Positions 25,720-38,634 of a DNA stretch of 64,000 bases are shown here, piece after piece. Source of the stretch: Tetrahymena elliotti 4EA (Eukaryota; Ciliophora; Oligohymenophorea; Hymenostomatida; Tetrahymenidae); assembly GCA_000231825.2 (NCBI GenBank), contig JH720313.1:358787-422786 (forward strand), given 5' to 3'. Positions within the stretch are counted from its first letter, which is position 1. Each line of letters opens with the position of its first letter. The notes under the pieces are model-generated. The model had not been told where the DNA came from, did no database searches, and worked only from the letters and a program-made list of their open reading frames with translations. Both the position numbers and the translations under genes were made by a program.

Positions 25720-27828
25720 ATGAGACCATCATCTGCACATGGTAGAGGACTTAAGGTTAGACCAGCGACTTAAGAAAACTTTTATAATAATGGTAAAACA
25801 AGGCTTTAAAAGGCAAATAATAACCCTGTTTTAGTAGGAAAAGCAATATTATCAGATGAATAAATAGAATAATAAATATTTAGTTGCAGATAAAATGATA
25901 TTGAATTATTGAAAGCATAAATGAATCTAAAACTAGACGTTAATTAAAAGAAGACAGAGGAAACAAAAAAGATAATAATAAATGGATATGAGGAGTAATG
26001 TAAGCTGATAAATGAAATGAATGAGAAAAAAATGGATACATTAAAGTAGGAGCATGAAAAATTTGTAGAAAAATTGTTTTAAAAATAGAAATAAGAAATA
26101 AAAGATGTTGAATCAAGTTACGAAAACAAAGTTAAATAGCTTAAATAATAGATAGATGAGTTATAAAAAGAAATAATTAGAAAATAGGAAGAAATGGGTG
26201 TTTAGTTTGAGAAAGAAAAAGACAGACTTGAATCAAAGTATTAAAAAAAGCTTGAAGAAAGTAAAGAAAAGTAAAAAAATAAATTTAAGTAAAAAATAGA
26301 CAGAATGAAATAAGAATGGGTAGAAGAATAAGAGGAAGATAGATCTAAAGTAAAGAAAGAGTGTGAAAAATAAGTTTAAAATGAGTTAAATGAAATGAAA
26401 TAGTAAATACATGAAATTAGAGAATAAATTAATGAATCTGAATAATAATTATAATAAAGAGACATGTAGATTGCAAAACTGAATGAGTAAATTAAAGAAA
26501 TTTTGGAAAAGAATGAATAGTTGCAAAAAAAAATTGTCATTTTAGATTAAGGTAAAAAAAAAATGTAAGCTTAAAATATTGGATAAGAAAATTCAGACAT
26601 TAGTAGAACTTTGCATAATTAAAAAAACAAAAAGAAATGTAGAAAGATTGCTGAGCAAGATGAAAATAGTGATTCTTCTGATAATGAAACTTAAAATAAT
26701 AATTAAATGACAAATGAATGTAATAAAAAGGAACAGTAGGATGATGATTTAGCTCAAATAAAGTAAATTTAATAGGATGTGTCTATTCCTTACAGCATTG
26801 AGGTTTAGTAGAGTAATAGAAAAAGTGGTGACAATTCTGATGATAATGAAAATGAGGAATAAGAAGTAATGGATTTGTAGTAGTTATAAAGTGATATAAA
26901 ATAATCTATTAGATATTAAATTAATCTTTTAAATAGTAAATCTTAATAAGATTCAAACTAATTCACCCTAAGTAATTAATAAGATATTTTTGATATTTCT
27001 GAAGATAATTCATCAGTAAATACGCTTGATAATATTAGCTTAAAAGTTGCTAAAAACGAATCAATTAAAATTAAATCATAAGACCTTTTTTTAAATAAAG
27101 GAAATAATCATATGTTAAATATTGATAACAAAATTAGCAACTAATTGTAAGATATTTCACTAAATGACTCCTAAGATGTAGTGATAGATACTTAAACTGA
27201 AGAAAATACATATTAGACATAAACAGTTTATCAAAAACATGACAAGAGTATCAACACAAGCTTTGATTTGACAAAAGAATTAAGTGAGAAAGAAATCTAG
27301 ATTAAGAAAATGAAGGAAAAAATTGATGAATAAAATGGTATGATTGAGAATCAAATAAAATCGTTAGAGAATGCAAAAAAAGATTTGTAAGTTAAATTTA
27401 ACTAAGAAATTTAAGGATTCATGGATAAAGTAATTGAGAATAAATAAAAATAAAGTAACATAATTAAAAATTATTAATTTGAAGTATAAAATCTGACAAG
27501 TAAAATTTAGAGCATTACTGATATCATAAACGAAGCAGATAACCTTCCAAATATTAAGCAAAACTAAGAAATTCTCCTCCTTAAAAAGTAAAATCAAGAG
27601 ACTGTTCAAAAAAATTAATAAAAATAAGGAGAACAAACAAATAAAATTGTTGATAATAAGCCTGACTAGAAAAAAAGTGAAATTAAATCACCACAATTTG
27701 TCATCCATTAGAAATAAAATACTTAATCTCAAAAAGCTTAGATAATTGTGAGAAACGGTGTTAAATTGATAAATAATATTGAATAAAAGTAAATACAATA
27801 AGCTAATACCAAATAAAACAAAATATGA
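25720..27828 (+). CDS. Long coiled-coil protein, unknown function
   Basis: Single exon of 702 codons plus TGA. The N-terminus (RPSSAHGRGLKVRPAT) is basic and rich in Arg, Pro and Ser, followed by NFYNNGKTRL. Residues about 60-330 are one long, highly charged coiled coil. Residues about 340-520 form an acidic Ser/Asp/Asn-rich linker (SDSSDNE and GDNSDDNENEE). A second coiled coil spans about residues 540-640, with a Lys-rich C-terminus. Two coiled coils around an acidic linker with a basic Arg-Pro N-terminus is common in basal-body and axoneme scaffolds, but no specific homologue is recognised. Under the standard code the frame would contain dozens of stops. Confidence 0.85.
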
Positions 27829-29380
27829 TGATGAATTATAAGCTAAAATGCAATTATTTAAATTTGTCTCATGTCTATTTAATATGTAATTAAGCACTTC
27901 GAATTCTGGTTGGTAGCTTAATTAATTTGGATTATAATTTAAAAAGAGAAAATAAAATCAAAAAATGTTTCTATATTATGTAATATTTAAATTAACCATT
28001 TGGGTTTCTTCTCTTTTTACAGATAATTATGTTTAATATATCTGGAGAAAAAACACTTTTATTTTCTCCTTCTCACTTGCTCAGTTTAAATTTTCCTAAT
28101 TTAAATAAAAACACCTTTTTAAATAATATTTAAATTGCTTGCTTAAAATTGCTCAAGTTACAATTTCTAGTTAAGCTTTTTAAAATTTCTCAATATTTTA
28201 AACTTTGTTGGAAAAGATATCAAACTATTATATATTAAAACAATAAGATGAATAGGTCGGGTCGGTAGCTTACATTTTATTGAATACATTAATTTATTTA
28301 TATAATTTTTGTAATTATTTGTAAAAACTCATTATATTAGTATTTGTCTCAATAATTAAGTTTATAAATTAATTTTCATGCACTTTATTTGAAAATTCTT
28401 TGCAATATTATCGTTAATTTTAATATAATATCTCCTAATCTAATTTAGGGAGCAAGTGTAGATATTTTTTCTATTTTTATTATATTAATTTTTAGAGCTG
28501 AGATTAGACTTAAATACTTCTAATTATATTCAATTTAAACAAGATTTTTTCCAGATAGTTTTAAGTTTTTAAAGAGAGAATTCTTCCTCATTTTGGATGT
28601 ACTAAGGGTAATTTCAAATAAAATAATTATTTTCTCATTTTATCTATTCTTTTTCGAGGAGGTAAATTTTGATTGACAAGATAATGAATGGATTTCGATT
28701 GAAAAAAAGATTACTTCTAATATATTTTTAAAAAGGATTTTTGCAACCAAAATAGCTTTAAATTTACTTTTAATTTTATGTCTCAGACACTTTTTGTATT
28801 TTCTTTTAACCTTTCTTAAAAATATATTCATACTTTAAATGATAAAATTTTTTTTGATATATCAAAATTAAATCTAATTTAGATGAATGAAATACCATAA
28901 AAACTTTTGTCATAGGTCCTATATTTTTTGTTTGTATTTCCTAATAAAAGCTAAAAGGCTTCCTATACTTTTAAGACAATAATTCCTATTTTGTATTATC
29001 TATGTATAGTAATCTCCTTATTAGAAAAAAAAAAGAAGCGAGCTCATAGGCAACAAAGAATAGCTATTAGTGAGTGCGAAATAGGAATTATGTAAAAAAG
29101 ATTTAAGAATTAGTAAAAAAATACAGTGTTCTGTTGAGAGATTTGAAGTCTTACTACTGTCTTTTAATAAGTTTATTAAGCAATTGAATTAAGAATAATT
29201 AAAAAATCAAAGAAATTAAGTAAAAAAGAGTCTAAATAATAAGTAAAAAGCTATCTGTGAAAAGAAGGTGGATAGGCTCTAAAATAACTACATCAAAATC
29301 TATTTTAGAATAAAAACAAATAAATTATCCAGAAGACTTTTCTAAAATATAATAGATATTATAGAAAAAATAGTTTGTTA
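27829..29380. other. AT-rich intergenic DNA, probably with 5' leader of the CCCH gene
   Basis: No convincing gene. A 150-codon minus-strand frame at 28380-28831 was considered and rejected. The portion after about 28990 is less A/T-monotonous and may be 5' untranslated sequence of the gene starting at 29381. Confidence 0.5.
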
Positions 29381-32300
29381 ATGAATATGTAGATGAGTTT
29401 TAACTAATAATTCGCTTAAAGCTAAAATCCTCTTTAGTATTAACACATGTTAAGTGGTTCCACTTATTCCAATACCAAAAGCATAAATATGATGAATGCC
29501 AAGAATCAAAGCGATTTCAGGAATTCTTTTTTTTCTACCAATGCTGATGGAATGAATTCCTCATAAAACCCCCAATAATTTTTCTAACCATAATTTAGCA
29601 ATATCGAATTCAGTGGTTCTCCTCCCTCTAGTTATTAATAGTAGTAATCATAGTAATCGTAGTAGAATATAGATAAATCATATATAGAACACTTAGATTT
29701 ATCAAATTTCAAAATTGAGAAATGCAAAATAACTGAAAATCACAACATTTACGTAATATATTTTATCTTTGATTTTGTTTTTCAAACAGCAGAGTTAGTA
29801 TAAGATTAATTTAACATATTTATTTTATTATTTGGTTTTTAAATTGCGATAAACAAGTAAGTCTAAAGTGAAGGCTAATATTTTTAAATATTTAATTGAT
29901 TTCAAATAATTAGTATGCTCACTCACATTATAAAAGAAATGACTTCCTAAAATATGTAATTTGAGAAAGATTATAAAATATTATTTCTAAGCTCTAAACA
30001 GTGCATAAAAGTCTTTCTAATAAAAATTTCTAATCAAAATTGAGAATCAGTATTTATTTTTAATGTAGAAAAGCTAATTAATATCTAAGTAAATTTAATA
30101 TTAGTATTCAAAAATCAAATAGGCACATTTATTAATTTGCTTGCTATGCAGTGTTTAGAGTTAATAACAAAATGTATTTTCACATTAAAATAAGAAAATA
30201 AACAAATTATCAAAAAGTTAAATTGAGCTAAAAAAATCTGAAAAATTACTTTATTAATTAAATAATCAGCAAGTTTTTTTTAATGAGTGCATCATTTATT
30301 TTTTGATAAAAGCCAATTTTATCTCCAATTAATCTTAAAAAGCTAGCTACTCAATTAAAACTATCATCAAATAATACATTAATTTTTAATATAATTTTTA
30401 ATCTTTTTCAGCAATTATTTAAATTTTTACAACTTACTTGAAAATCCAAAAATAAATAATTATTAAATTTATATTTCTAATTTGAATTAATTCCTAATTA
30501 ATTTTTGTTAATTTATTTTAGAGATGCCCTTATTACCACAATAATAATGATAGAAGAAGAATTTGCTAAGTTTCAAGCGAATAATGCGATTAGGGAGAAA
30601 GATGTACTATAAAAGAACAGTGTCCAAAAGCACATAGCCCTGCTGAGGTTCATTATTCAAAAGATCAATACAAAAAGAAATTTTGCAAGCATATTAAAAA
30701 TTTAAATAATTGTGAATATGGAAGTTATTGCTCCTATGCTCATAGCGAATAAGATATTTTAATTGATTTGATTCATTTATTAGAAAAAGATGATGATTTT
30801 TATATGTTCCATTATAAAACTGTAATGTGTCCCTTTATTGATTGCTCTTAACGTGATAGGTGTGAATATTATCATAATACATAAGATTTTAGAAGGAGAC
30901 CAGATCAGTACTCTTATGAGCCTGAGACATGCTAAAAGTGGCCTTCAAAAGACACAATTAAGCAATATAATTAAGGGTGCCCTGAAGGGTATAATTGCAA
31001 TAAATGTCACGGCTGGAAAGAACTAGATTACCACCCAAAAGTTTACAAAACAAAAAGTTGCAAAGAATGCAAAAAGCAATTGCACTGCCCCAATTACCAT
31101 CACCTCAATGAAAAAAGGTAAAATTAATATTAATAGAAAATAATTTAAAATAAATACAAATAAAATGAGAATTATTAATTTCGAGATTAATTTAGAAATA
31201 ATATATCAACAATACACTTTTTAATCGAGTTGAAGTGAATTAAATCTAAAAGAAAATTTAAAATAATCACTCATTCTTTCTTGAGTGAACTTTTGAATGT
31301 AACCCAATAAAAATAAGTGGTATTATGGAGTGTAATTAGATCTTAGTCTAAAATAATATAAATTGATCTTATGAATTAAAATTAAGAGATATCAATAAAA
31401 GAAAATATTAAGTATTGATCAATTGATCTCTCAATATTTCAGTCTAGTTAAATTTTAATTTATCTTCTTAAAATAAATTCCTTTTAATTACCACTAAAAT
31501 TTTTTGGAAATTTTAACCTTTTGAAGAAAAATTAGATTTCAAAAATAAAAAATTTAATCACAATTTACCTTTTGGCTTTTTACCCAATCAAAAAATTTTT
31601 GAATTAGGTTGATTTAATTACCACTGCAATAAAAACAAAAATCTTCATAATATCTAATAAAAATGTTTTTATTCTTTTCTCATTAATTTATTTTTTTAAA
31701 ATGAAGATCCGTTCCTGATACCGTTTTGTAGAAAACATTTAGATTAGTGCCAAAGAATCCATTTTTCTTATAAATGAAAAGATAAATATCTAGTTTAAAT
31801 AACAGCATGAGTAACAATGAAAACAGCAGCTTTGCAACAAATAGTTCAAGAAATAATAATACAAGTTCTTTCATAAATAGCTAAATGTCACTTAATCCTC
31901 CTTCTATGTATTCAAATAAAATATTAAGTTAATCTAATTTTTCTTAATAAGATATGTATATGCTTAATTAAAGCTCTTTTGCATATTAAAACTCAATGAT
32001 CAACAATAATAGCAATAGCAACAACAACAACAATAATAGTATTAGCAATAATAACGGAATTAATTCTTCAATACAATTGAATTTAAATGATCACAGAAAT
32101 AACTTACAATAAAATATGGGATCAATCAATTTTTAAATATTTAATGATTAAAGCTAAAATCGTTCAAATTTCTAATTAAATCCTCAATAAATGACTTCCT
32201 CAGATTATTTGTCACATTCTTAAATTTGTCAATTTAAGTAGCCATTTTAAGTATTTAACCCCTAAGATTCTTACTCAGAAAGTTAAGTTTTGAATAGCTT

Positions 32301-32969
32301 TGAATAATAGAATAATAGATTCAATGAATCAAATAACCTTTAAATTATAAAAGAGAGTCCCCATACTTCAAATGTCTCCTCTAGCATCCCTTAAAATAGT
32401 AATAACTGGGTCAGTAACAATCAAAATTGCGAAAGTGATGATGAAAGAAGCAGTCCAAGTAAAAATTAAATAAAAAAAAATAAAATGATATACTTTTTCA
32501 CTAAATAAGTAAAAAAATGAATAAAAGTAAATAAAAATATTATGAATTAAATAGGTATTAAAAATAGAAAGAGAAGTAATAGTGAGGGAGAAATGATGGA
32601 ATAATTGTAAAACATGTACCTCTCATCTAACTAATAATATTATTCACACTCTTAAAATGATTTAAATGGCTCAGATAAATCTAATAAGCACAGCAAAGCT
32701 TCAACTTAATCTCCAATAAAGAAAACAAATAAAAAGCCACTGTAAAAATCAAAACAATATGTTCCTAAAGAATATCAAGAATCTAATTCTTATAATTCAA
32801 AAAACTAACATAGTGATGAAAGCAATTAAAATTAATTGAAAGCTAGCAATTTCAATTTATTTGATTAATCAAACATAAGTAAATAAAATTTATACTCTCA
32901 TTTAATCCTTTAAACTTTTTATTTTTTAAATCAATAGACAAGCATATTGAAGATATGCTCAATGAATGA
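29381..32969 (+). CDS. Tandem CCCH zinc-finger protein, plant RR-TZF/Unkempt type
   Basis: Five exons (29381-29752, 30522-31117, 31794-32458, 32555-32878, 32938-32969), 662 codons plus TGA. Exon 2 holds the recognisable part. It has an N-terminal Cys/His cluster with RCPYYH and a canonical CX8CX5CX3H finger, CKHIKNLNNCEYGSYCSYAH. The order DDFYMFHYKTVMC, ECEYYH-like, RRRPDQYSYEPETC, CPEGYNCNKCHGW, DYHPKVYKTKSC and LHCPNYHH then follows the plant arginine-rich tandem zinc-finger proteins and Unkempt. These bind RNA and regulate mRNA decay or translation. The remaining exons encode long Asn/Ser/Gln-rich disordered regions. Introns 1 and 2 (769 and 676 bp) are far longer than others here; introns 3 and 4 are 96 and 59 bp. 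The start is the first ATG after an in-frame TGA near 29256. Confidence 0.88.
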
Positions 32970-34392
32970 TCAAATATAAAAAGAGAAATAACAAAAACAA
33001 CAACAACAACAAAAAATTTACTCTATCAAAAATATTTTTAAAAATTCATAAATTCTAATTAATCTTTTAAGTAACAAATAAACAAATAATATCTTTTATA
33101 CGAAATTACAAATCTATCTCATTTCTAATATTTCCAAATAATTCTGTAATAAATAAATACTTGTCTAAAGATATCTTTATCAAGCTATAGCAATTAAGAC
33201 TTAACTGAAAATATATTCCTACTACTCTTCACTTGATTTATGAATGAAAAACTTGAATAGTTTACTTGATAGTCTGAATTATTCATTCATTATTAGTTCC
33301 TTTAATTTCTCAAATAAATAAATATTAAAAAAAATAATTAAAGTCAAAAAATTCTTCAAAAGTTTTATTTTATCAAAATATATATAAAGTAACAAATTTC
33401 ATTATCTTTAAATTTTTCACCATGTCTTTCCTTTTTTATTTTTTGTCTTTTAAGATTTTTAAAATTTGAAATTAATTACATTTTAAACAACTAAATGCAT
33501 CATTATTTATTTTATAAAGTTATTTACTTGTCAAGAAAAAAATTATTTATAAAATAAGTACATGAATTTAAATAGAAGGATATATGATATCTATTATTTT
33601 AAAGATATTAATCTCAATCATTTTAAAAAAATAATGTCAAGAAAAATAGAGAAAGTAAAGATATTAATTTATTAATTACTTTAGTCTACAACATAAAATA
33701 TATTTAAGATCTAAAATAAATTTGAGGTAATTTAAGAATTACTCTCATCTAAAATTTAAATGCTATCTCAATTCAATTGAAATAGAAATATGTATGGATT
33801 CTAAATAGGTTTTGAATAAAAATAAAAAAGTTATTTCAAAATGCCATGCTAGTAAATAATTTTTATCAACCTTTAAAGTATATAATTAAAGAATTACCAA
33901 ATATGAAAATAAATTAAAAGCATTTTTAAAAATCTTAACTTAAAATATTGTTAAAATAAAAAATGTAAATAAAAATATAATTTAATTAGCATAAAATGAA
34001 ATAATAAGTATGAAAGTGTAGACATATTTTAAAATAAGTTTAATTAAAAACAACACAATAATTCCCTAATAAAAAAAAAATCAATATCATTTTAAATTTC
34101 TTTTTAATATTTATATCAATTTTTTATTAAAATTTATGGATTATATCTTCTTATTTTTTATTGTTCAGAAATAAAAACGAGTAGAATTTTTTTTTATAAT
34201 GATTTAAAATAATAATGGTAATATTCATCAGAAATGCATTTTATGTTATGAGATTTGGTAATTAGGTATCTCTCTAATCTTTTTAAATACTATGATGATG
34301 ATTGAATTGGCTATTTAATTTATAATAATTAAAAAAGATTTATTAAAAAAAAATAATTAAAAATTTAGGAAAGTAAATTCAGTAAAAAAAAA
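32970..34392. other. AT-rich intergenic DNA
   Basis: Between two plus-strand genes. A/T runs only; no gene or repeat array was recognised. Confidence 0.65.
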
Positions 34393-35388
34393 ATGTATAA
34401 ATCAATAGTAGTTAATCAGTACAAAGATGATGACTAGGTTGTCATTGAAAATTCTTCTCTAGATGAATTAAGACAAGAGTTAAATGACAAAAATTTCTTA
34501 GTTAAGCTTCACGCTGCTCCTATAAACCCACTAGATTTGCTAAAATTGAATGGATAAATCTTTTCATACAAACCTCCTTTCACACCTGGCTCAGAGGGAT
34601 CAGGAGTTATAGTTGAGGCTCATAACAAATAATTAATAGGAAAGAAACTCTCATTTATTTCTCCTATAGGATCATGGAGAGAATATGCAGTAGTTACTGA
34701 AGACAATGCTATTTTACTTGCTGATGATGCCGATCTTGATTCTGCTGCATGCGGATTTATTAATCCTCTTACCTCCTAGGGCTTAGTTCACTAAGCTATC
34801 AACCATAAAGCTAAGGGTATTGTAAATTTAGCAGCCCAAAGTACTATAGGCAAAATGATTAACGATTTAGCACTTGTTAGTGGATTGAATTGCTTAAATG
34901 TAATTAGAGGAGATTAAAACAGAGTTGACAAGCTCAAAGAACAATATAAGAACTAAAACTTTATCACATTAGACCAAGACCCTATTGAGTTCTAAAAATA
35001 AATGAAAGAATTAAGTGAGAAGTTATCTGCTACAGTATGTTTAGATCCCTTAGGAGGTCCAGTTGCAGGTTAAGTTTTCAATAATCTCCCAGCTAACAGT
35101 AAATTTATCAACTATGGCTCTCTTAGCGGCTAGGATATCGAGGGTATAAATCCAGTTCAATTAAGATGGAAACACAAATAAATAGTAGGTTTTGACATCT
35201 TTAGTTGGTATGTAAGCTTAAAGCCAGAAGAATAGAAAAAATCAAAGAACGTAGTTAGATAGCATGCAAACACGATCTTTAAAATAAAAATTGAGTAAAC
35301 CTACAGCTTTGATCAAGTAAAGGCTGCTCTGACTTTGTTCAGAAGCTTGAAAGGAGGTAGAAAAATTATTTTAAAGCCATTTGTATGA
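34393..35388 (+). CDS. Zinc-free MDR-family oxidoreductase (quinone or enoyl reductase-like)
   Basis: Single exon, 331 codons plus TGA. It belongs to the medium-chain dehydrogenase/reductase superfamily, NAD(P)H-dependent two-domain enzymes. The N-terminal catalytic domain shows VKLHAAPINPLDLLKLNG, then FTPGSEGSGVIVEA and GSWREYAVV. The nucleotide fold follows with a hydrophobic strand and glycine loop at about residue 150 (IVNLAAQSTIGKMI), where the usual AxxGxxG motif is altered. LDPLGGPVA and YGSLSG lie in the C-terminal half, as in mitochondrial enoyl reductase and quinone oxidoreductases. The Cys and His ligands of zinc alcohol dehydrogenases are absent. Substrate cannot be told; no mitochondrial presequence is obvious. 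It converges with the gene at 35989-38634 across 600 bp. Confidence 0.88.
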
Positions 35389-35988
35389 TAAATAAAAAGA
35401 ATATTATTTTCAATTTCAAAAATTTATTACAATTTTTATTGTTTATTTTTTATTTAAAATGTAATTTTTGTATCTATCTGTTCATTATCTTTCAAGTAGA
35501 ATTTAATTTTAATTCATATCTTTGAAAATTTTAAAATACAATAAATCCAAAATAAAAATTAATTTAAATTTTCTAATTAACACTTAACAATACCATTTTA
35601 ATATAATAATTTATTTATAATTAAACTTTATTTATTAAAGTAAAATATTATTTATTAAGATTTTGATATAAATAATGAGATATGGGATTCTCAAGAATAA
35701 TAAGGTACTTATTTTAAAAATATTAGAATAAGATAAGATTTATTATTTTGAAAAAAGGGATTTTATTGTATTTAAAAAATCTTAAATTTTAAATTAAATC
35801 ATACGTGGGTATTTTATTTTAATTTTTTAAAACCTTTAAAAAATTGTATTTTATTTTATTTCTAATTTTAAGTTTATCAGAGAACACTTCTATATATAAA
35901 AGAAAATTGATTAGAGAATTATCATAGATTTTATATTTATTAAAATATTTTTATTTTAGCTTTTGTTTATTATAAAATTATAAATTGA
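35389..35988. other. AT-rich spacer between convergent genes
   Basis: Shared 3' flank of two convergent genes. Nothing was recognised. Confidence 0.65.
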
Positions 35989-38634
35989 TCACTTTTAAGA
36001 TTAAAACTTTTAGAAAACAGATTTATAAGCTTGTTAGCCCCATAACTTGTCTTAATATTATTTTGGTATACTTAGAATTTATCTTTCTATATTTGTTTTT
36101 ATTTTTCCTACATCAATATCTTTGATTCTTTTTGCTGTCTCAATCAACCATTCAGGATTTTCAAGGTTAGTTTGTTGCATTTCATCTATCTCGTTTTCTA
36201 TTTCTGGTTCTTGTAATTGATTTGACGTAGTTGAAGAAGGTTTTTAATTTGATTTTACTATTTCAGGTTCTTCAAGATCATATTTCCTTTCTTTTTTAGT
36301 TTTGTTTCTTACATTAAGAGGAGACATTAAAATTATATTTTTCTTTTAATGATAAAGACTTGAAAAAGTAAGTAGCTTTTTGTAATCAGTGAAGCTACTT
36401 TTAATTGAAGATAGGTCTTATTCACCATTAATGCTACTTATTTATGAGGTTTTTAATGGTATAAAGAGAGGGTTTGATGTGGATATCTCACTATTTCTAT
36501 ATGATGCAGTAGGAGAAAGTGTTAATTTATTATTATTTACAGGAGTCATATCTTATTTAAATGTTGTGTATTTCATATTAGGAGAGAGACCTTAAATATC
36601 AAGACTGCTGTTTCTGTTAAGTGTAGAAGATCTATGCAAAGAACAAGATGAAAATATATTCCTTCTCAGCAAAGGAGATAAATCCTTGTCTTATTGTTGC
36701 TTTTCTTCCTTTTATATATCAATCTTTTTGAACGAAACATCAATATCTCTATTAAAGTTATTATAAATTGTTTATTTCTTTTTTTCTTCTTCCAATTACT
36801 GAGCTGTTTTTTTTATTTAATCAATCACCATTCTTTAAGCATGCTGTATTTTTAAAGGATTTGATAGTTAAGAAAATTTTTATACAGAATTAGGAGCTTA
36901 GTTATTAGGCTAGATTATTTATGAAGTAGCGTTGTGATGGATATCATTTTTTTTATTTTAACTAGTTGTGTCTTGTTCAATATTAAATCTAACATTTTTA
37001 CTATTTTTCTCAGAGCTATTATGCATTGATAAAGTTGATCTTTGTCTTTAAGTATTGCTTTAGGTAGAGTTAGTTGATTGTCCATTATTATTTCCAGAAT
37101 TATTTATTTGATAAAAATTATTTTAACTTACATAATTATTTGTAGAGATATTTTGAGCTTGAGGTGTACCTTTTGCAGATTAATTGAATTTGGTATTTTA
37201 CATAAAATCTAGAATTTCTTAAGCAATTTATTTCTTGATCTGCAATTTGTATTAAATATCCCTTGAATTAAGGCTTTTAACTTTTCTATGAAGGCCTCTA
37301 ATAAGCCCACTTTCCTTCATTTCTTTGTAGACCTCAATATATTATTTCTTTTTATACCTCTACAATTATTTAAAGAAAGAAAAAATATTGTTATTGATAT
37401 TCATTTCAAAGTCTCTCCTTTTTATACGATAAACAATAGTATCAGCTTCAGCATAACATGAAAATATTCTCTTAGAATTATCATCCTCAAAACCTAAAAA
37501 ATCCCCTTCAGAATATTCCTTTATAGGCTCTTAAAGACCACTCTTTTTAAGCAACATTTTACCATAAGAAATTAAATAATAGTAATCAACAACATCATTT
37601 TCATTATAAACATATCCACTTAACTCAAATTTGTGTAGTTCAAAGTGAAAGGATAGCTCAGAACATTTGAGCATCATCTCTAAACTTTATTTCTTTTCTT
37701 CAAAAATATAGCTATTATTCTGCTCACTCTCATTTAACTTTCTTTCTTCAGGTGATTCTTGAATTTGATTCTAATCACCTGACATTTCTCTTTCTCTAGT
37801 AAATTAATCATCTATCTTATTTTATTTTTCCTTTGATTTGATAGACCTAGATGAGCTAGCATAATGAGAAAATACTGTATCTAAAATGTTGGAGCTTGCT
37901 GTCTTTTTCTAAGGAGAAAGAGGACTACTGCTAGGATTATTTCCTTGCTATATAATTTATGAAAGCTTTTCTTCTTCTTACAATAATAGTCTTACATTTT
38001 ATTCATTTTTACAAAGCATTTCAGCTAGATGATTATTTATAAAGCTAAACCTATATGATTCAGGCTAAAAGAATAATTCATACTTTTTCTTAGGTAAGAT
38101 AATAACAGTTGTATCTTCTGTAGCTATGAATGTAGCTTCATGGTATTAAGTGTAGCCACCAAAAGCCTCACCAGGAAGAAGAATTTTAATTTTTTTGTAG
38201 ATACAATTGTTCCCACTGAAATACACATGTGAATAAAATAAATCACTATTTAATAAATCTTCATCTTCTTTATTTATGTATTTATATGAAGTTGAATCCC
38301 GATTAGATTTTTGTCCTTCATTACTCCATTAAATTACACCTAAAAGATTAGCTTATTAAGTAGGAACAAAGCAAGCTACTTTTCCCTTTAGAATGATATA
38401 AAAATGACTATCAGGATCAATTTTATGATAAATAAACTAGTTTTTACTATACTTTTTCATAATAACATATTTATATAATCTAAAAATATTTTTTTTAGAT
38501 TCAGGTTAACTAATAGCTAGCTTAAAATGAGCACTCTCAGTAAGAAGATTTCCAAATCTTATTTTTTCAGTCTTATTGAATAATAATGGATTTTTGCTCT
38601 ATAGCAGGAGCTAAATACCATAAATTTCATTCAT
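35989..38634 (-). CDS. Cyclic-nucleotide-binding-fold protein with long disordered tail
   Basis: 881 codons from ATG at 38634 to TGA at 35989-35991. The N-terminus LLLQSKNP is the lead-in seen in many ciliate cNMP-binding proteins. The first beta-barrel follows: KKYSKNQFIYHKIDPDSHFY, then FYIILKGKV, and after an insert ILLPGEAFGGYTQ and ATFIATEDTTVIIL. A second, degenerate barrel lies at about residues 290-400 (FELSGYVYNENDVVDYYYLI, YSEGDFLGFED). The phosphate-binding cassette lacks the usual Arg (FGGYTQYHEA instead of FGE..PR.A), so cyclic-nucleotide binding is doubtful. Residues about 430-881 are low-complexity Asn/Ser/Gln with short basic patches. No kinase or channel domain is present. 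The same frame stays open to an ATG at 38817 (61 more codons); the MNEIYG start was chosen because family similarity begins there. Confidence 0.8.

Noticed and set aside
28380..28831. 150-codon minus-strand open frame rich in Lys, Ile and Phe
   Set aside because: With TGA as the only stop, frames of this length arise by chance in such AT-rich DNA. There is no family resemblance and no splice partner.
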